Shown in pieces: positions 34,001 through 46,200 of a stretch of DNA of 64,000 nucleotides. Position numbers and translations under genes: made by a program. Position 1 is the first letter of the stretch. Every line of letters starts with the position of its first letter. Source of the DNA: Ancylostoma caninum (taxonomy: Eukaryota; Nematoda; Chromadorea; Rhabditida; Ancylostomatidae); NCBI GenBank assembly GCA_037903475.1, contig JBAJFG010000047.1, positions 5,556,001 through 5,620,000 on the forward strand. Reading direction: 5' to 3'. A model generated the notes under the pieces. The model saw nothing but the letters and a program-made list of their open reading frames with translations, made no database searches and was not told where the DNA came from.

Positions 34001-35762
34001 AAGAAATAGGTGTCAGAACGCAAGACCAGGCAACAAATGCCGCGCCGCATCAGAGACGCGTCGCGTGAAGATTCACAATGCTTGGCTGCCGCCCTTTTGG
34101 ATGTTGCCTCAGAGCACTCACCCGCTCGTGTTCTCACTAGTCGTATAGGGGTAAAATAAAACTAATGGAAAGGAAGGGCAGTAAATATCATGGTGGGCCA
34201 CTATTTTATTTTAGAAGCAACTCAACAGCCTCTACGCCAGATGTCCCGAAGAAGCAAAAAATGAGTACGGCAAGGAGTTTTTCTTTGAAAGTGAGTTTCT
34301 CAATACTTCTCAGCAGTCTCTCCAAAATGACTCGTAGTTTATTTCCTATACTCCAAATGACGTCATTATTTCAGTGCGACAAAAAACATTATGGTTATTG
34401 GGCTTGATAAGTAGCAACAGAATTGACCACGTCACTGATGCCTATTTCCATGCTCTCACGGCTGTGTACCCAAGATCGCGATATCAAGTCGGCTGGGACA
34501 GCATTTTAGTGTGAGTTTCTCTAATAAGCTACAAGAAACTGCAGTGGTCGAGATCTGCGCGAACAGGTTAGAACAGGTCATAGCGGGATTGGTCAGTGTA
34601 AGAGTGGTGATATCAGTGAAAAGCATGGAAGCGCAGACAATTAGAGCGCCGAGTTGCGTGTGGTTTAGCGTATGCTGTGCGCCTATACCATCGCAGTTTT
34701 GTCCATGAGGACTTTCTGCAATTGCGGAGTGTCAGAGTCCGTAATCACAGAAAACTGCTTACAAGGGAAGTGCACGAACTTAAGCTGCGCTTTCGGAACG
34801 AGACATATGTGGTTGGAAAGCTTATCTCAAATGGTTTTGCCGATTATATTTGAAATTTGCTAGATGGTTAATACAAGCTCAAAATTCCATTTCTCGCCAT
34901 ATTGACATATACCTCCCTTAATCGTGGCTTGGCAGCTAGGTAGCCGAGTGGATAGTGATGCTGACGCATAGGATGATGTTTCGGGGTTTGCATCCTGTCC
35001 CCTATTTTGTTTTGCAAACTTCAATTGCTGACCTTTGACAGGGTGAGGAGCTGTTCAGGCGATTGCTGATTATTGATGCTACACATGAAAGCTACAGGAA
35101 AACTTCCTCTGTATGAAGCTTACTACGCTGTTTGATAAAGGCTTGGCCCAATTCTTTTTACAATTGCTCACTCTTATGTCTGAGCAGAAAGAGATGCAAT
35201 CTGATAGAAGAATTTTTTACTAACCGCAGCGATGAACATCAACAATGAAGCGTTCAAAACAGTAACATTTTCAAAGCAGCCCTCGTAGCTATTGTTCATT
35301 TATCTCCCGAACAGTTCCACACTCTGTCAAAGATCAGCTATTAAAAGTTTGCAAAACCTCAGTGGGGGACAGGATGCAAACCCTCGACCTTCATCCTTTG
35401 AAGGTCAGCATCACTACCCACTCGGCTACCCAGCGGCCAAGCCGTGATTGAGGGAGTCATATGTCAATATGGCAGGAAATGGAATTTTGAGCTTGTATTA
35501 ACCATTTAGCAAATTTCAAATATTATATAATCTGTAACATCATTTGAGATAAGCTTCCCAACCATATATGTCTCGTTCCGAAAGCGCAGCTTAAGTTCGT
35601 GCACTTCCCTTGTTAGAATTTTGTGAGTTCTAATTTTGGCCATTTAGGTACATTCCCCTGTCATTCCTGCCAACTCCGATATTCGAGTTTCTCATGCGAA
35701 TCATGGAATGGGTGATGAGGATACCTACACCCAACGCTTTAAGGAAGAAGAAACAGTTTTAA
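31048..35762 (+). CDS. Short-chain dehydrogenase, retinol dehydrogenase (RDH/DHS) type, 9 exons
   Basis: Predicted membrane-anchored NAD(P)-dependent oxidoreductase acting on retinoid, steroid or other lipid alcohols. Exons: 31048-31180, 31737-31810, 32737-32869, 33099-33252, 33328-33435, 33508-33595, 34215-34290, 34375-34510, 35648-35762; total 1017 nt, 338 aa, with every junction GT-AG and in phase. Residues 4-23 form a TM anchor. TGCDSGFG (40-47) is the cofactor loop, LDVTKDD the adenine-binding turn, NNAG lies at 120-123, and the catalytic set is Ser173, Tyr186 and Lys190 (YTAAK). The C-terminus matches the RDH subfamily: AYFHALTAVYPRSRY, GWDSIL, then YIPLSFLPTPIFEFL. An acceptor (CATTCTAG) ten bases before the ATG fits trans-splicing. 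C. elegans dhs genes of this type are the nearest relatives; one-to-one orthology is not assigned. Confidence 0.9.
31811..32736. other. Intron 2 of the SDR gene
   Basis: It joins ...FAGCMFEK directly to SISEYKVLSRNY in phase, which gives the spacing to LDVTK expected for this family. The intron contains a repeat-like GC-rich block (31880-32030 and 32380-32600) but no additional exon is needed. Confidence 0.6.
33685..33906. mobile_element. Foldback MITE in an SDR intron
   Basis: The left arm GAGGCCGCGCCGCACC...GCGGTGCGGCAGACCA pairs with the right arm TGGTCTGCCGCACCGCGTAG...GCGCAGCCTC. Related GCCGCACC/GGTGCGGC words occur at 35930, 45100 and 32930, so this is a dispersed family. It lies wholly within the intron 33596-34214. 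Confidence 0.7.
34761..35612. mobile_element. Long inverted-repeat element with tRNA-like arms, in last SDR intron
   Basis: Two arms of roughly 310 bp (34761-35070 and 35290-35612) are inverted copies, from ACAAGGGAAGTGCACGAAC outside to TTTGACAG...CTGTTC inside. Each arm carries a tRNA-like domain, better kept in the right arm on the minus strand: an A-box-like TAGCCGAGTGGGTAGTG, a 7-bp stem with a 7-nt loop (35386-35406) and a B-box-like GGTTTGCATCC (35372-35382). This is how tRNA-derived SINEs look. It lies wholly inside the intron 34511-35647. Confidence 0.75.
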
Positions 35763-35813
35763 CTTTACCACTGATGATCTTATACAAAATACCTCATTCA
35801 AAATTTGAAATGA

Positions 35814-35846
35814 TAATAAATATTTGCATAAATAGTCCTCAATAAA
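35814..35846 (+). terminator. Polyadenylation signals of the SDR gene
   Basis: AATAAA occurs about 50 and 80 bases after the stop (TGATAATAAATATT and CTCAATAAACCC). Either could direct 3' end formation. Confidence 0.45.
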
Positions 35847-37094
35847 CCCTTCAAATATGCCGATGTACGTCCCACCTCCCATCACGTCTCACATACAGAG
35901 AGCACCAGTCATGACTGCACACCTCCGTGGCTTGCCGCGCCGCACCACCTGCACAGTGCGGCTCGATGCTGTGCCAAGCTACTACTTCGCATCGCGGGAA
36001 TTGGCGCTTTCTGTAGAAGTCCTTCACCAAATATACTTGCAAAATACAGTGTCAGCTTCAACGATACTGGACTTGTTCCACAGCCATAGCTGGAAGTGGT
36101 AGGTGCCGCCAAGTTGGCTCACGTCCAAGACGACAGGGAGTAGGACTACGCGTCCAGTATCATTTGTGCACCTGCACTCGACACATGAAATAAGTGCAAT
36201 TTTTAAAAAAGATGATAGAATCAGCTGGTGTGATCGAAGTTTTTTCCACAAATTCTTTGGAAAAATCGAAGTTGGTTTCTTCTGAGAATTTTGTTATACA
36301 GGAGCTAATTCCCCAAAGGAATCCGATGAATAAAGGCTCCCATGTTGACTGAATGCTATATTTGCTAGAAGCGATTTTATATGTCACAAGAATCATTTCT
36401 TGTTTTGGATCCAGTGATGTCCGGAACTAATGTAGATGTAAGGTAAGGGCATATTAACTGTCATTTGAACGCACCAACTATCTGGGGACCAGTTCTCGTG
36501 CCAACTTATGGACTTAACATCATTCAGAACACATGTTACCACTCGTATTATAACGTGCATTACGGTTCTCCTCAGTCCTAACCCATCAGGACCTTCACGG
36601 TGCGGGTCAAGACGCGCAGAATCAGTAGTTCAACGTAGAAAATCAGTACTGCGACGGTGCTGCGTAGCATTTGCGAGGTGATTTGAGCAGTGGAACTGAA
36701 ATTATCGTGATGAACGTGACCAGATGTTTGCAACCTGGTTGCAGCTGAACAGTCTGTGAAGTTTCCTTTGACTCAATGTATAACAAAATTCATGGAGCCT
36801 TTATAAACACGCACCCGACGACGCAGTGGATAGAAAGTGCCGATTTTTTTGTTCCTTTTGCAAACCTTAAATTAAAAAAGTAATGGTTTCGCCTTGTGAA
36901 CTTGAGTCGATTGGCATTAAGGATAAGCGAAAGCAAGATTTCAAATCTCGCGAGACAGAAAATGGTAGTGCAAAAATGATGGTAGAGCGAAAGCATAAAC
37001 AGACAAACGGCAAATTACACAGAACTTTCTGGCAGAATCATATTCGCGGGTTCAAATTTCTAAATTTCTAATATGTGAATAGAAACTCAATGTA
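35847..37094. other. Non-genic stretch
   Basis: No gene recognised. The first part (about 35915-35975) carries the GCCGCGCCGCACCACC repeat word also seen in the SDR intron MITE. The rest is unremarkable AT-rich sequence. Confidence 0.4.
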
Positions 37095-37355
37095 CAGTGA
37101 GCGTCGATGGCAGTGGCCCTTCCGCGACCTCGAGAATGACGCCGCGCAACCGCGTTGCGCGCGCCGGAGTCGATGTCGTCTGCCGCCGGAGTGCTATTTC
37201 TAGCCACTTTTCTTCCCGATTTGAGGGTCTTTTCCCGTAGCAGGTTGAAAAACTGCTAGAAATTGCATGGCGGGATGCAGACGACATCGATTCCGGCGCG
37301 AGCCGCGCGGTTGCGCGGCGTCCTTTTGAAGTACCACCGCCATTGACGCTCACTG
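37095..37355. mobile_element. Palindromic TA-flanked MITE, copy 4
   Basis: From CAGTGAGCGTCG to GACGCTCACTG with TA at both borders, GC-rich inverted arms and the shared core word GCTAGAAATTGCAT. The right arm is partly deleted, giving a shorter element than copy 3. Confidence 0.85.
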
Positions 37356-37530
37356 TATTTCCAGTTTTCTCGTGAAGAAGTAAAGCAAATATTTTGAAGT
37401 ATTCAAGACACATCAAAAACACGAATATCATATTTTAAAATCATAAAATGAGTCAACAGACAATTTGTTAAGATTTGCAAAATATAAAAATCGCTTCAAG
37501 CTGGAACAACACAGCTCCATAAGCATTTTG

Positions 37531-37989
37531 TCACGATCTCTGATACAAAAAAGAGGGATTTTTGGAGATCCACAGAAAAACTGAAGGGGAAGAGATAAAG
37601 TGTTCCTTTAGCACTTTATAGGTAAGCTTCTTGCTGGAATTTTCGGTCATCATAGGAGCTAGAAGACACCGACCACTCCGTTCATTACAGGTATAACGCC
37701 CCACACCCTGCCGCAGCGACGACGTTGAACCGCACGCACAATCCGTTTTTTTTTTCACAAGGACTGTAAGATTATTCATGATGCCAAGGTTCAAAGACAG
37801 TTGGACAGGGGAAGTATAAATAGAGTTAGAAGTGATTAAATGTGAGGGAAGACACCTAATGAAGTCTTGCTTTCGCAGCCCGCAGCCGCGCAGCTTTCCC
37901 ACGGCGCTTTTTGTCTCTAGATTGGTCGACGATAGCAGAGAAGCCAGCAAGTGTAAGAGGGACGATGCAATCAGAAAAAGCTCGTGCAT
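37531..37989 (-). CDS. Hypothetical secreted cysteine-containing protein, single exon
   Basis: The minus-strand frame of 152 codons begins with an N-terminus that reads as a signal peptide (MHELFLIASSLLHLLASLLS). It is followed by a region with spaced cysteines (CGLRKQDFIRC, CACGS, YTCNERSGRC) and a potential N-glycosylation site (NNLT). The C-terminal third is lysine-rich and less convincing. It could be a single-exon secreted protein or an exon with unrecognised introns. No family is recognised, no nearby AATAAA was found, and chance cannot be ruled out. Confidence 0.4.
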   Translation of the reverse strand: MHELFLIASSLLHLLASLLSSTNLETKSAVGKLRGCGLRKQDFIRCLPSHLITSNSIYTSPVQLSLNLGIMNNLTVLVKKKTDCACGSTSSLRQGVGRYTCNERSGRCLLAPMMTENSSKKLTYKVLKEHFISSPSVFLWISKNPSFLYQRS

Positions 37990-40217
37990 GTGAACTTAGC
38001 GAGAGGCAAGTCAGAGAAAGGGGAAAACTCAGCTAGGAGCGACTCAATTATTCCTTTCCAACTCCTCACAGAACCCGGATGATCTTTTGCTTATGCTTAC
38101 TGCCTATCCTTGTCCGCAGCTACATTCATTCCTTGATATTTTCATTCAGGTATTGTCCAGTAGCCAAGACATTCAACAAAGCCCTGGAGGCGTACAGTTT
38201 CTGTCAAATCACCCTGATAGGTGGCGCACAACCTCCATAGCTAGTGCCACGGCTCGAGAAGCGTGTCGATGCACAAATGAAACCTACAGATAAACTTGCA
38301 TACAGTCTGTCTCGAAATATCCCTCGAACTGGTGGATTATGTGCTCGGTTCCATAGCGTTTACGTAGTAGCGAACAGTGGAGCAGCTTATAGAGTGCGTC
38401 TGCGACCTTGTCTGCAATTGCGGCTGCGACACGGCGTCAGCCGGCTGATCACCTGGTTCGATCCACTCTTATACTTTCCTGTGTAAGTTTTAATATGTAT
38501 GTATATAGTGTGATTTCTCCCATCATGATGTATTTCTATCGTCACCTAGCAACACTAAACAACCCGGCTATGTAAACGGAACGTCGTAAGCAGTAGCGCG
38601 GCGGGACGCAAACGAGCATGTCGGGTAGGTCCCACCACGGGCGCCTTCCGGCGATTTTGGGACAGGATGTATATGCCACATGCGCCGCGTGCTTCTCGCT
38701 TTATTTTCTGATTACTTCCTCACACTAACAATGCTGAGCAATTTCCCTGCTGCTGTGCCGCTATCTGGACACCGATCATAGCGATTTCCTATTTTTGGGA
38801 GAGAAAAACTGATATGGTCTAACGAGCGAAATGACTTATTTAACCTGAAAAGGAAACTGCGTGCTGAAAGTCAAATTGCCGAATATTCATAGACTCATAA
38901 TTAACAATTGTGCAAAGGCTGCAGGTTCCACGCTAAACGGCAAGCCCTCAAATTCTGCCTTGTCATTTCGTTGAACAGCGTTTGCTCTTCTTCTATTTTT
39001 GATATTTTTCACTCTAATTTTTTCGCGCTTTTTTCTAGTAATCCTCTTTTTCTTCTTCCCTTTTCTATTGTTTTGTGGTCATTATCCGGTCAGTTAACTG
39101 AGACGATTTTTGAGTCATGTGACTTCCATGGAATTACGGTTGAAAGGCGGTCCCGCAGGGAAACGTTTTGGTCGTCGGTGATGTTCGTGAATTCTTCGTG
39201 CGTTAAAAAATTGTTCCACCTTCCTAATTTTGGAGTTTTGTAACATCTTGTCGAGATGTGATTTCTCACTAAGATTTATTTCAAAAGAGGAGAATTCAGT
39301 ATCCGTACGCACTGCCTTCCTGCTCAAGCTGCTTCTCTGGATGGCACATACTTTCTATCGTCTTTTTCTTTTCCTTTCTGTTGTCTCTCAGGCTTCCTTT
39401 AGTGGTGAAACAGACCGCTCATGTTGTCGTATAATCCAGTGCAGTTTTTTTTTTTGTTTGAAACACGAGGAGCATTGACATATAAGAATATTTACGTGCA
39501 CCCAATTGGATTCAGTAGTATCAAATTCCGATCAGTAACCTCTGTCATGTTGTGCACCCTGCTTTTCACTACCGAAATGCTGTTCGATTTTCTAATCACG
39601 TGGGGCGGTCGAGAGGAACAGGACCGCTCCAAGTCATGCTGTACTCGGCTGCGAACAATGCGAAATATTGACGCTTGCTGTTTAGTGCAAATATAGCAGT
39701 TTTATGCACAAATAATCAACTCTTTCTTCTTCCAAACAAACTTTATATATTTGGAGGAAACTGATGATTTTGTAGTACATTTCAAAAACAACGATAGTTG
39801 AGTTTTTATGCCTATTATTCGCATTTCTGGTCTGCCTCTCCGGATGCGGCACTATTTCTCGCGTTCTCTCTTTTTCTCTAATATCTTCACAACTATATTC
39901 CCGGTGAAACGCACTATAACATACCTAACTTTTCTGAAACAGCTGGCCAATCTCTTCCGAAGCATGTTTTCTTTTTTTTTCTGCCTTTGCCGCACTAGCT
40001 TTACTTGCTTTATTTTATTTGAAATGCCACGATAATTGACCATGAATACATTGCCTGCCTTTCTCATCACCCTCTCGAATTCTTGCGCACTCGCCAGCTC
40101 TTTCTCTCTGGCGTCTCTCTAACAATCTTTCCCTGTTGAGTACCCCGTATGAACCCGATTTTTTCCATGAATATTGAGTTGAATTTTCTTATTTCTTTAG
40201 AGCGCGCTATTCTGTCG
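37990..40217. other. Upstream region of the hnRNP L gene
   Basis: No gene recognised. The last part (38950-40200) is rich in TTTTTCTTC-type pyrimidine tracts. A good acceptor TTTCTTTAG at 40192-40200 sits 17 bases before the start codon, suggesting a trans-spliced or cis-spliced 5' UTR. Confidence 0.5.
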
Positions 40218-43200
40218 ATGGGAGCAGACGCGAAGAGAAAAAAGCGGAACGGATCAAAAAATGATTCCGTGGACACGACGAGGTGCATTTCTTAAACTCT
40301 ATCCTCAACTTCCACTAGTAAGAAATCGAGTTCTGCTTGTGACCAGTTGTTTGTTCTAGACAGCTAAAAGGTGCGGATAATAATGTGGCAGAGCCAACTG
40401 CAAAGCGTTTTTGTTTGGCCGTAGATGCTCCGAAGGCCTTTGCACTGGTTGAGAAGTCACGTCGAGCGCGGACAGCCGAGCCACGAACGAAATCCCCTGT
40501 GGTGCTTATTCGAGGGCTTCCTGAAAATGTAAGTGATTGTTACACTGCTGGTCAATCGTTCTTGCATCCCTCGCTCCGCTCCCTCCCCATACGGCGCGGC
40601 AGGCCAGCTGGATGCTGTTGTTGTCGGGCTATGTTTTCCTTTTTTCCCGCTTTCCTCATGTCTTCATCTTCATTCCGAAACTTTGAGTGGAAAGATAAGC
40701 AGAACATCGACAACCACAGCATCTAGGTGACTCGCCATTAAACCTACAATGAGAAAAAAACGGCTGCGGGGAAAACTTGTTCAACTGCGTCCACCCGCTG
40801 CGGGATCAGCCAAAATTTAGATGAATTGGAACAACTGGTGGTTGGTGAAGCAGATAACTCCCTGTCTATTACGATTTTCTACTATCGTTGTAACAACTGC
40901 TCAAACTTTGGTGATTGAATCATTTTGCCAAAGGTGTAGGAATTGGAAATGATTTCACGAGAGTACATCGCAGTCGCACCTGCACGAATCTAGAACTGTA
41001 TGTACAATCTGCTCAGAAAAGAGTGGGTATGGCTGTATTGCTACATGGAAAACCCACAATTCGTTCTAGTCGCGCATGATCTAAATTGGTGGTCGCGCGG
41101 GTTTCTACAGTGGACGTCAACGGCGGTGACCCATCCGCGGCCTCTGTAAGGACATAACGCGACCGCGCCGGGATCGGTGTCGTCTGCTGCCGGGATGCTG
41201 TTTCTAGTCGCTTTCTTTCCGATTTGGTCAATAATCCTTAAAATTGGGTAAAAAGGCGCTAGATATAGCATTACAGCAGCAGAAAACGTCGTTTACGACG
41301 CGCGCGGTGCGGTTACGCGGCGTTCTTCTCGAAGCCGCGGATGGGCCACCACTACTGACTTCCACTGTAGCTGCTTGGCGCGTTAAAACGACCACGGTAA
41401 ATTGATGTGGGAATACGTGGAGAGTATGCAATCGACCAGCACGGTACTCGTTAGGTGAATGGAGGGTGTCGATGAAAATTTCAACAGCTGTTTGTTTATC
41501 ATGACTATACTAAAAGTTAATGTTAAAGTGTCATAGTTAACATTCATGAATGAGCGAACATTCATAATTCTACCAAATCAATGTGAGAGGAAATGATGAT
41601 AAGGTGAGAGTGTATCCTCTCAGGTTCCCTCAAGTTCTTCCTTCTCCTGAGGCGTTCTGGAAAGAATTATAGTCCTTGAGAGGGGGTGCGTTGCACTAGG
41701 CGACAACGAGAGGCGTGTCTCGGACGAGATCTGCAAAACTCTGCCATCTCTGCACTCTGCAGGGTGGCAGTAAGTGCTCGCTCGGATGGCTCTCGCACCT
41801 CTCTCGCACCTTTAATTACTGGTACATTGGAGCTGTCTAGGTCGACGTCAGGAATGTTGAGGTTAAACGCTCGTATATCGATCATCTCCTTGCGCAGTTT
41901 TTTAGCAAAAGAAAAAAGGGGGAAAATGCTCGTCAGGGAACTGGATACAGTATTTAAGTGGGTAATTAAGGAAAAGCCAATATGGAGGATAATCGTCTAC
42001 CCACAAGGTTGTTTGCTTTTCCTCTCTTTTCGAACCCGTGAGGGAATAGTTCTATTATGTGAGTAGCGTTTCTACCGATGTTAGCCTAAAACAGGATTGG
42101 TAACAACACTCGTTTTGCTTCTGAAAGAGTTTCCGAATGTTTTTGCGGGACAGTGCTCAAGCGCAAAGCATTTAGCAGGTTCAGAGCGGGGGAACATTAA
42201 GTTCCAGGACCTATTGGCTGCTTCAAGTGGACACGGCAGTGGTTTCAGAGAAGAGCAATAAACAAGGAACGATGAAGAAGGTTGGATATAAATAAAAACA
42301 AGATTTACACTTAAATGAAAACAAAAGTAGAAGTTATTGTTGGAAAGGTTGAAAAGTCTCCATTTCTTCATTTCGTACCTGACTTTAGTATAACAGAACA
42401 GTGCAGGATAGAAGAAGAAGCAGAAGCAAAACTTTCGGGATAATGCATAATGCATACAGAGTTTGTACAGTCCTTCTCAAAAATACTTGCCTCACGCTTC
42501 ACCGCCCATCTGCTGAGCCGCGCCCGCATCACCTATGCATTATCATACGAGGTGTGACGTGGTTAAGCTGGCGGGCGGTTCAGCGGTTCAGCGTGGGGCA
42601 AGAATTTTTGAGAAAGACTGTAGTATGCTTTACCACTCCGCTAAATGCGTACGTAAAGTGACATTTTGAAAATTCCGTGAAACGTGGATAACTGAACCAA
42701 AATTGATGTTGCCAATCAATCGATCGGTCGTATTCATTTCCTAGTTTGATGAGAGGTCCTGCATATGATCACTATATAGCTCAGACTTGACACAATTAGA
42801 ATGCTCTTTGTTCCTATAGATGACACATTTTTTGGAAGAGAAGAAGCTTCAAAACATTAAGAAAGCCAAAATTTGTGTGGTCCGCTATTTCGACACACTG
42901 CGTACCGAAAAGAGCATCTGCTCCTCGAATGGGGAATGGAGAAGGACCATCGAATGAAGGAAAGAGTACCTCTTTAACTAAGCTGCTGATTTTATTTTAC
43001 TTTTGTAGAGGTTTGGTTCATCGAAACAATCATTCATTTTTTCCAAACTTTTCATAAAACCAAAGTTTGGACTTAATTCTGGAATTTCTTCGTAGAGATA
43101 AGTGATGAAATATTCGCACAGTCATCTGCATGATTGCTAAATTTAATGTTGACTTATTTTTCCCTACTCCTCACATAATTGAGTTATTTCTACTACTTTT

Positions 43201-46200
43201 TAATAACACTACTCTGGCAAGGTAGCCATAGAAGTAGTAGGAATACGCTGACTTCGTTATTCTCAGTAGTACGACCTGGTCGATGGTGGCAACACCTATC
43301 ACATTCCCAGGGCGAGGTTGGTATGCATCGACGCTGGAGCTGGCAGGATGCCAGCAATGCCTACGTCTATGCTGCTGCCATCGAGGTATCTCGTACGGGA
43401 ACGCCCCCCGTTGTCGCCTAGTGCTTGCCGTCGCTTGAGAGGACTTGTAACCTCAAAAACTATCATTTCTCTTTTGAAAACATAGCATTACATCATCGAC
43501 TATATGCTTCTTGCCAAGGAAATATTAAACATCTCTAAAACTGCCGCTGATGAACCGTGCAACAGAAGTACAGACGTGCAAGTTGTTTGAGAATGAAGAA
43601 TTGCAGTCGACGACGCAGTAATGAGTGCAAGTAAGAGAGACGCCGCACATAAATTAATAGAGGACTTTAGGCGTTGGCTGGTCCTGCCGCGAATGGGCGG
43701 AGTTGGACGAGTTTTCCTCGCGGCCGTTTTTTTTTTCATTGTAGATTTAATGGCGAGTCATGCAGTTGGTCTGCCGCATCGCCTCGGTGGGGCGGTGCCG
43801 GGGATCAGACGGGCGGTACCCTCTGATTTAAGAGCGGTTGACCGGCACTGTAAACGAGTTTTTATCCATCTTAATATTCTAAGTCAACGAATTTTTGAGC
43901 TTCTGTCGTGGGAGAACGAAACCAATGAATTCTACCTGGATGCATTTGGAAAGAAGAACTGTTATTTGATTAGGCAAGAGCTGCCGGGTTATCTAATTAA
44001 CACAAAGTTTTCCACAGTCGAAATTCTCCTAAGTTGTTTATGCATATAGTGTGAAGGCTGATGCGAAAGAGCGAGTCATTGCAGCCACATCGAGCGAGCA
44101 GAGCGCTGTTTCAGAGCGAGCATACTTTACGCAAATTTTTGTGTCTTGTGTTCCTGGGTCATCGAGTCAATTTGGGTGCCACCGGCCATACATACATATA
44201 TGCTTCTAATGCCCAAGTACGCTCCACGCCTACTCAGTCAACTGTGAAATACTGTGTTCTAAAGCATAAATAGAGCCAACACTAGCTTTCCTACGGATTC
44301 CACTCTAGCGTTTTCAATTTCAGTTCATTTCCAGGTTATCAATGCTGATCTCATTGACAATCTCTCTCGCTTTGGTCCTATTTCCTATGTAAAATGTCAC
44401 TTCAAACAAGGATGGGCTTTTGTCGAATTCGAAGATGAACAAGGCGAGTTAGAATTAGCTAATGTTCCTTATTTCCAACAACGTAAATCTACACAATCTT
44501 TCCTTTTCTTTAACTGTCGCCTTTAAATGCTGATGGATGAAAAGATGTATTTCTTTTTATTTCCCTCTATTCAATTAAGACATCGGGAGTTTTTAATGTG
44601 GTTTTGATTTCTCTGTTCCACTGCTACATTTTGCTATTTTTTTTCGCGCTTTTGGTTTTGAGGAACGTGCGGTCATGACTACAACCGCATAGGATATTGA
44701 CAAATGAGTTCGTGTTAGCCAGTTAATGCCAGCTACCGTTCTTCCTGGCGTGCACCCGATTTTTACAGTGCCTTGCTTAAAAAGACCATTTTGGTTTCTT
44801 TTTGAATTGGTGTTATTTTTGAAACTTCTGTCCAGAAGGGTAGGAAAAAGAACTTAGGATCATTTCACAGTGAAGGAAATCGCTACTGCACTTCAGATGA
44901 GTTAAGGCCGTGAATCATTGCTGGTGTGACGCGATAGATCATCTGACTCCGTAGTTCTTGAGGGTCACCGGTAGAGCTGCTACTGTTCCTTTCGTCAGTA
45001 TTCTCACTTCAAACGTCAATATTATAGAGAGACCAGTGACCGAGACAGTAGCAGCTCAACCGGTGGCGCTCCAGAATCATTGAGAAACCAACCCAGATTG
45101 TGTAGCGCACCGTACCGGTGGTGCGTCGCGGCTCTAGTGCAGTAAAAATTGTTTCATTGTTGTCCATCGATCTTTCGTTAAGGTTCCGAAGCATGTGTCA
45201 AATACGGGTACGAAAATGCAGTTTGTATTGCCGGCAACGAAGTGTTCATGATGTTCTCACTCCACCATGTTCTCGACCGTGACGCGCTTGAGCGTCGCGA
45301 GAAGAACAAAGTGATTCTGATGTCAGTGAGCAACGTTCAGAAGGAAGTGAAAGTGCGGGTATGTTCTTCAGATTTTTACTGTTGTTTATTCTTTATGGTT
45401 TACACTCTTTTTTCACACCGGCATAATGAATATCTAGCTTTCGGCGCGAAGAGTTCGGCTGATTTCTTTACATCTCTATTGAACACCTTCATCCAATCCA
45501 TAGGTGCGATAGAGGTGAGAACGCCCCTGCCAAAGTGAAGGGGGTTACCGGACAAAAAGTGAAGGGTATCGACCGGGGGGGGGGGCCTTTCTGCTTCCTT
45601 TTAGTAAGAGTTGTGGTATTGGTAAGTAAGTGTCAATGCCCTATCCATTGATGTAATACCCAACATGTCTTCAAATGCCATGGAAACTGAGCAAATCTTG
45701 CAATATATTTCTGCAAACACACCGTTCAACAGTTTCATGAAACCGTACGATAGCGATGAGTCATCGCTATCGTGCTGCGGATGCTCTAGGATACTGCTTT
45801 CAAATGAGGAAACAGCCATTGATTACATGAATGAAGATAGTCCTCAGCACACCTTCATGATATGGTCCACTCATACATACACAACTGCACAACATTTCTT
45901 CTCTCCTACATACAAAAATTTGACACTGAAATTACACCTGCTTTTGAGCTATTTTTGCTTATTACAGCTTTATTCGGAAATGAAACCTAGGAGTGAAGGG
46001 TATCTATGTTCTCCTCCTCCAATCCCCTAACTGATAAACCACATCTCGTTTCATGTGGTTGCGTTTCTTTTTCTGTGAAGGGGGGTGAGAATGTTTCTGA
46101 AGCCATTCTCACCCCATGCGCGCGCCTCTCTTCCCTCATCGCACTATCTCGCCATTTGTCTAACAACGGGCACGAGAATGCCCCGTTGTTTCGGCTCACC

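Larger units (their letters stand above)
40529..44334. other. Giant intron 2 of the hnRNP L gene
   Basis: It splits RRM1 after LPEN and contains a TA-flanked MITE (41108-41367), a small TA-flanked foldback (42468-42620) and otherwise unrecognised sequence. A 142-codon frame at 43621-44049 begins with ATG but shows no recognised domain. Confidence 0.75.

Noticed and set aside
43621..44049. 142-codon frame starting with ATG
   Set aside because: It lies within an hnRNP L intron, has no recognised domain, and its composition changes sharply along its length; probably chance or repeat derived.
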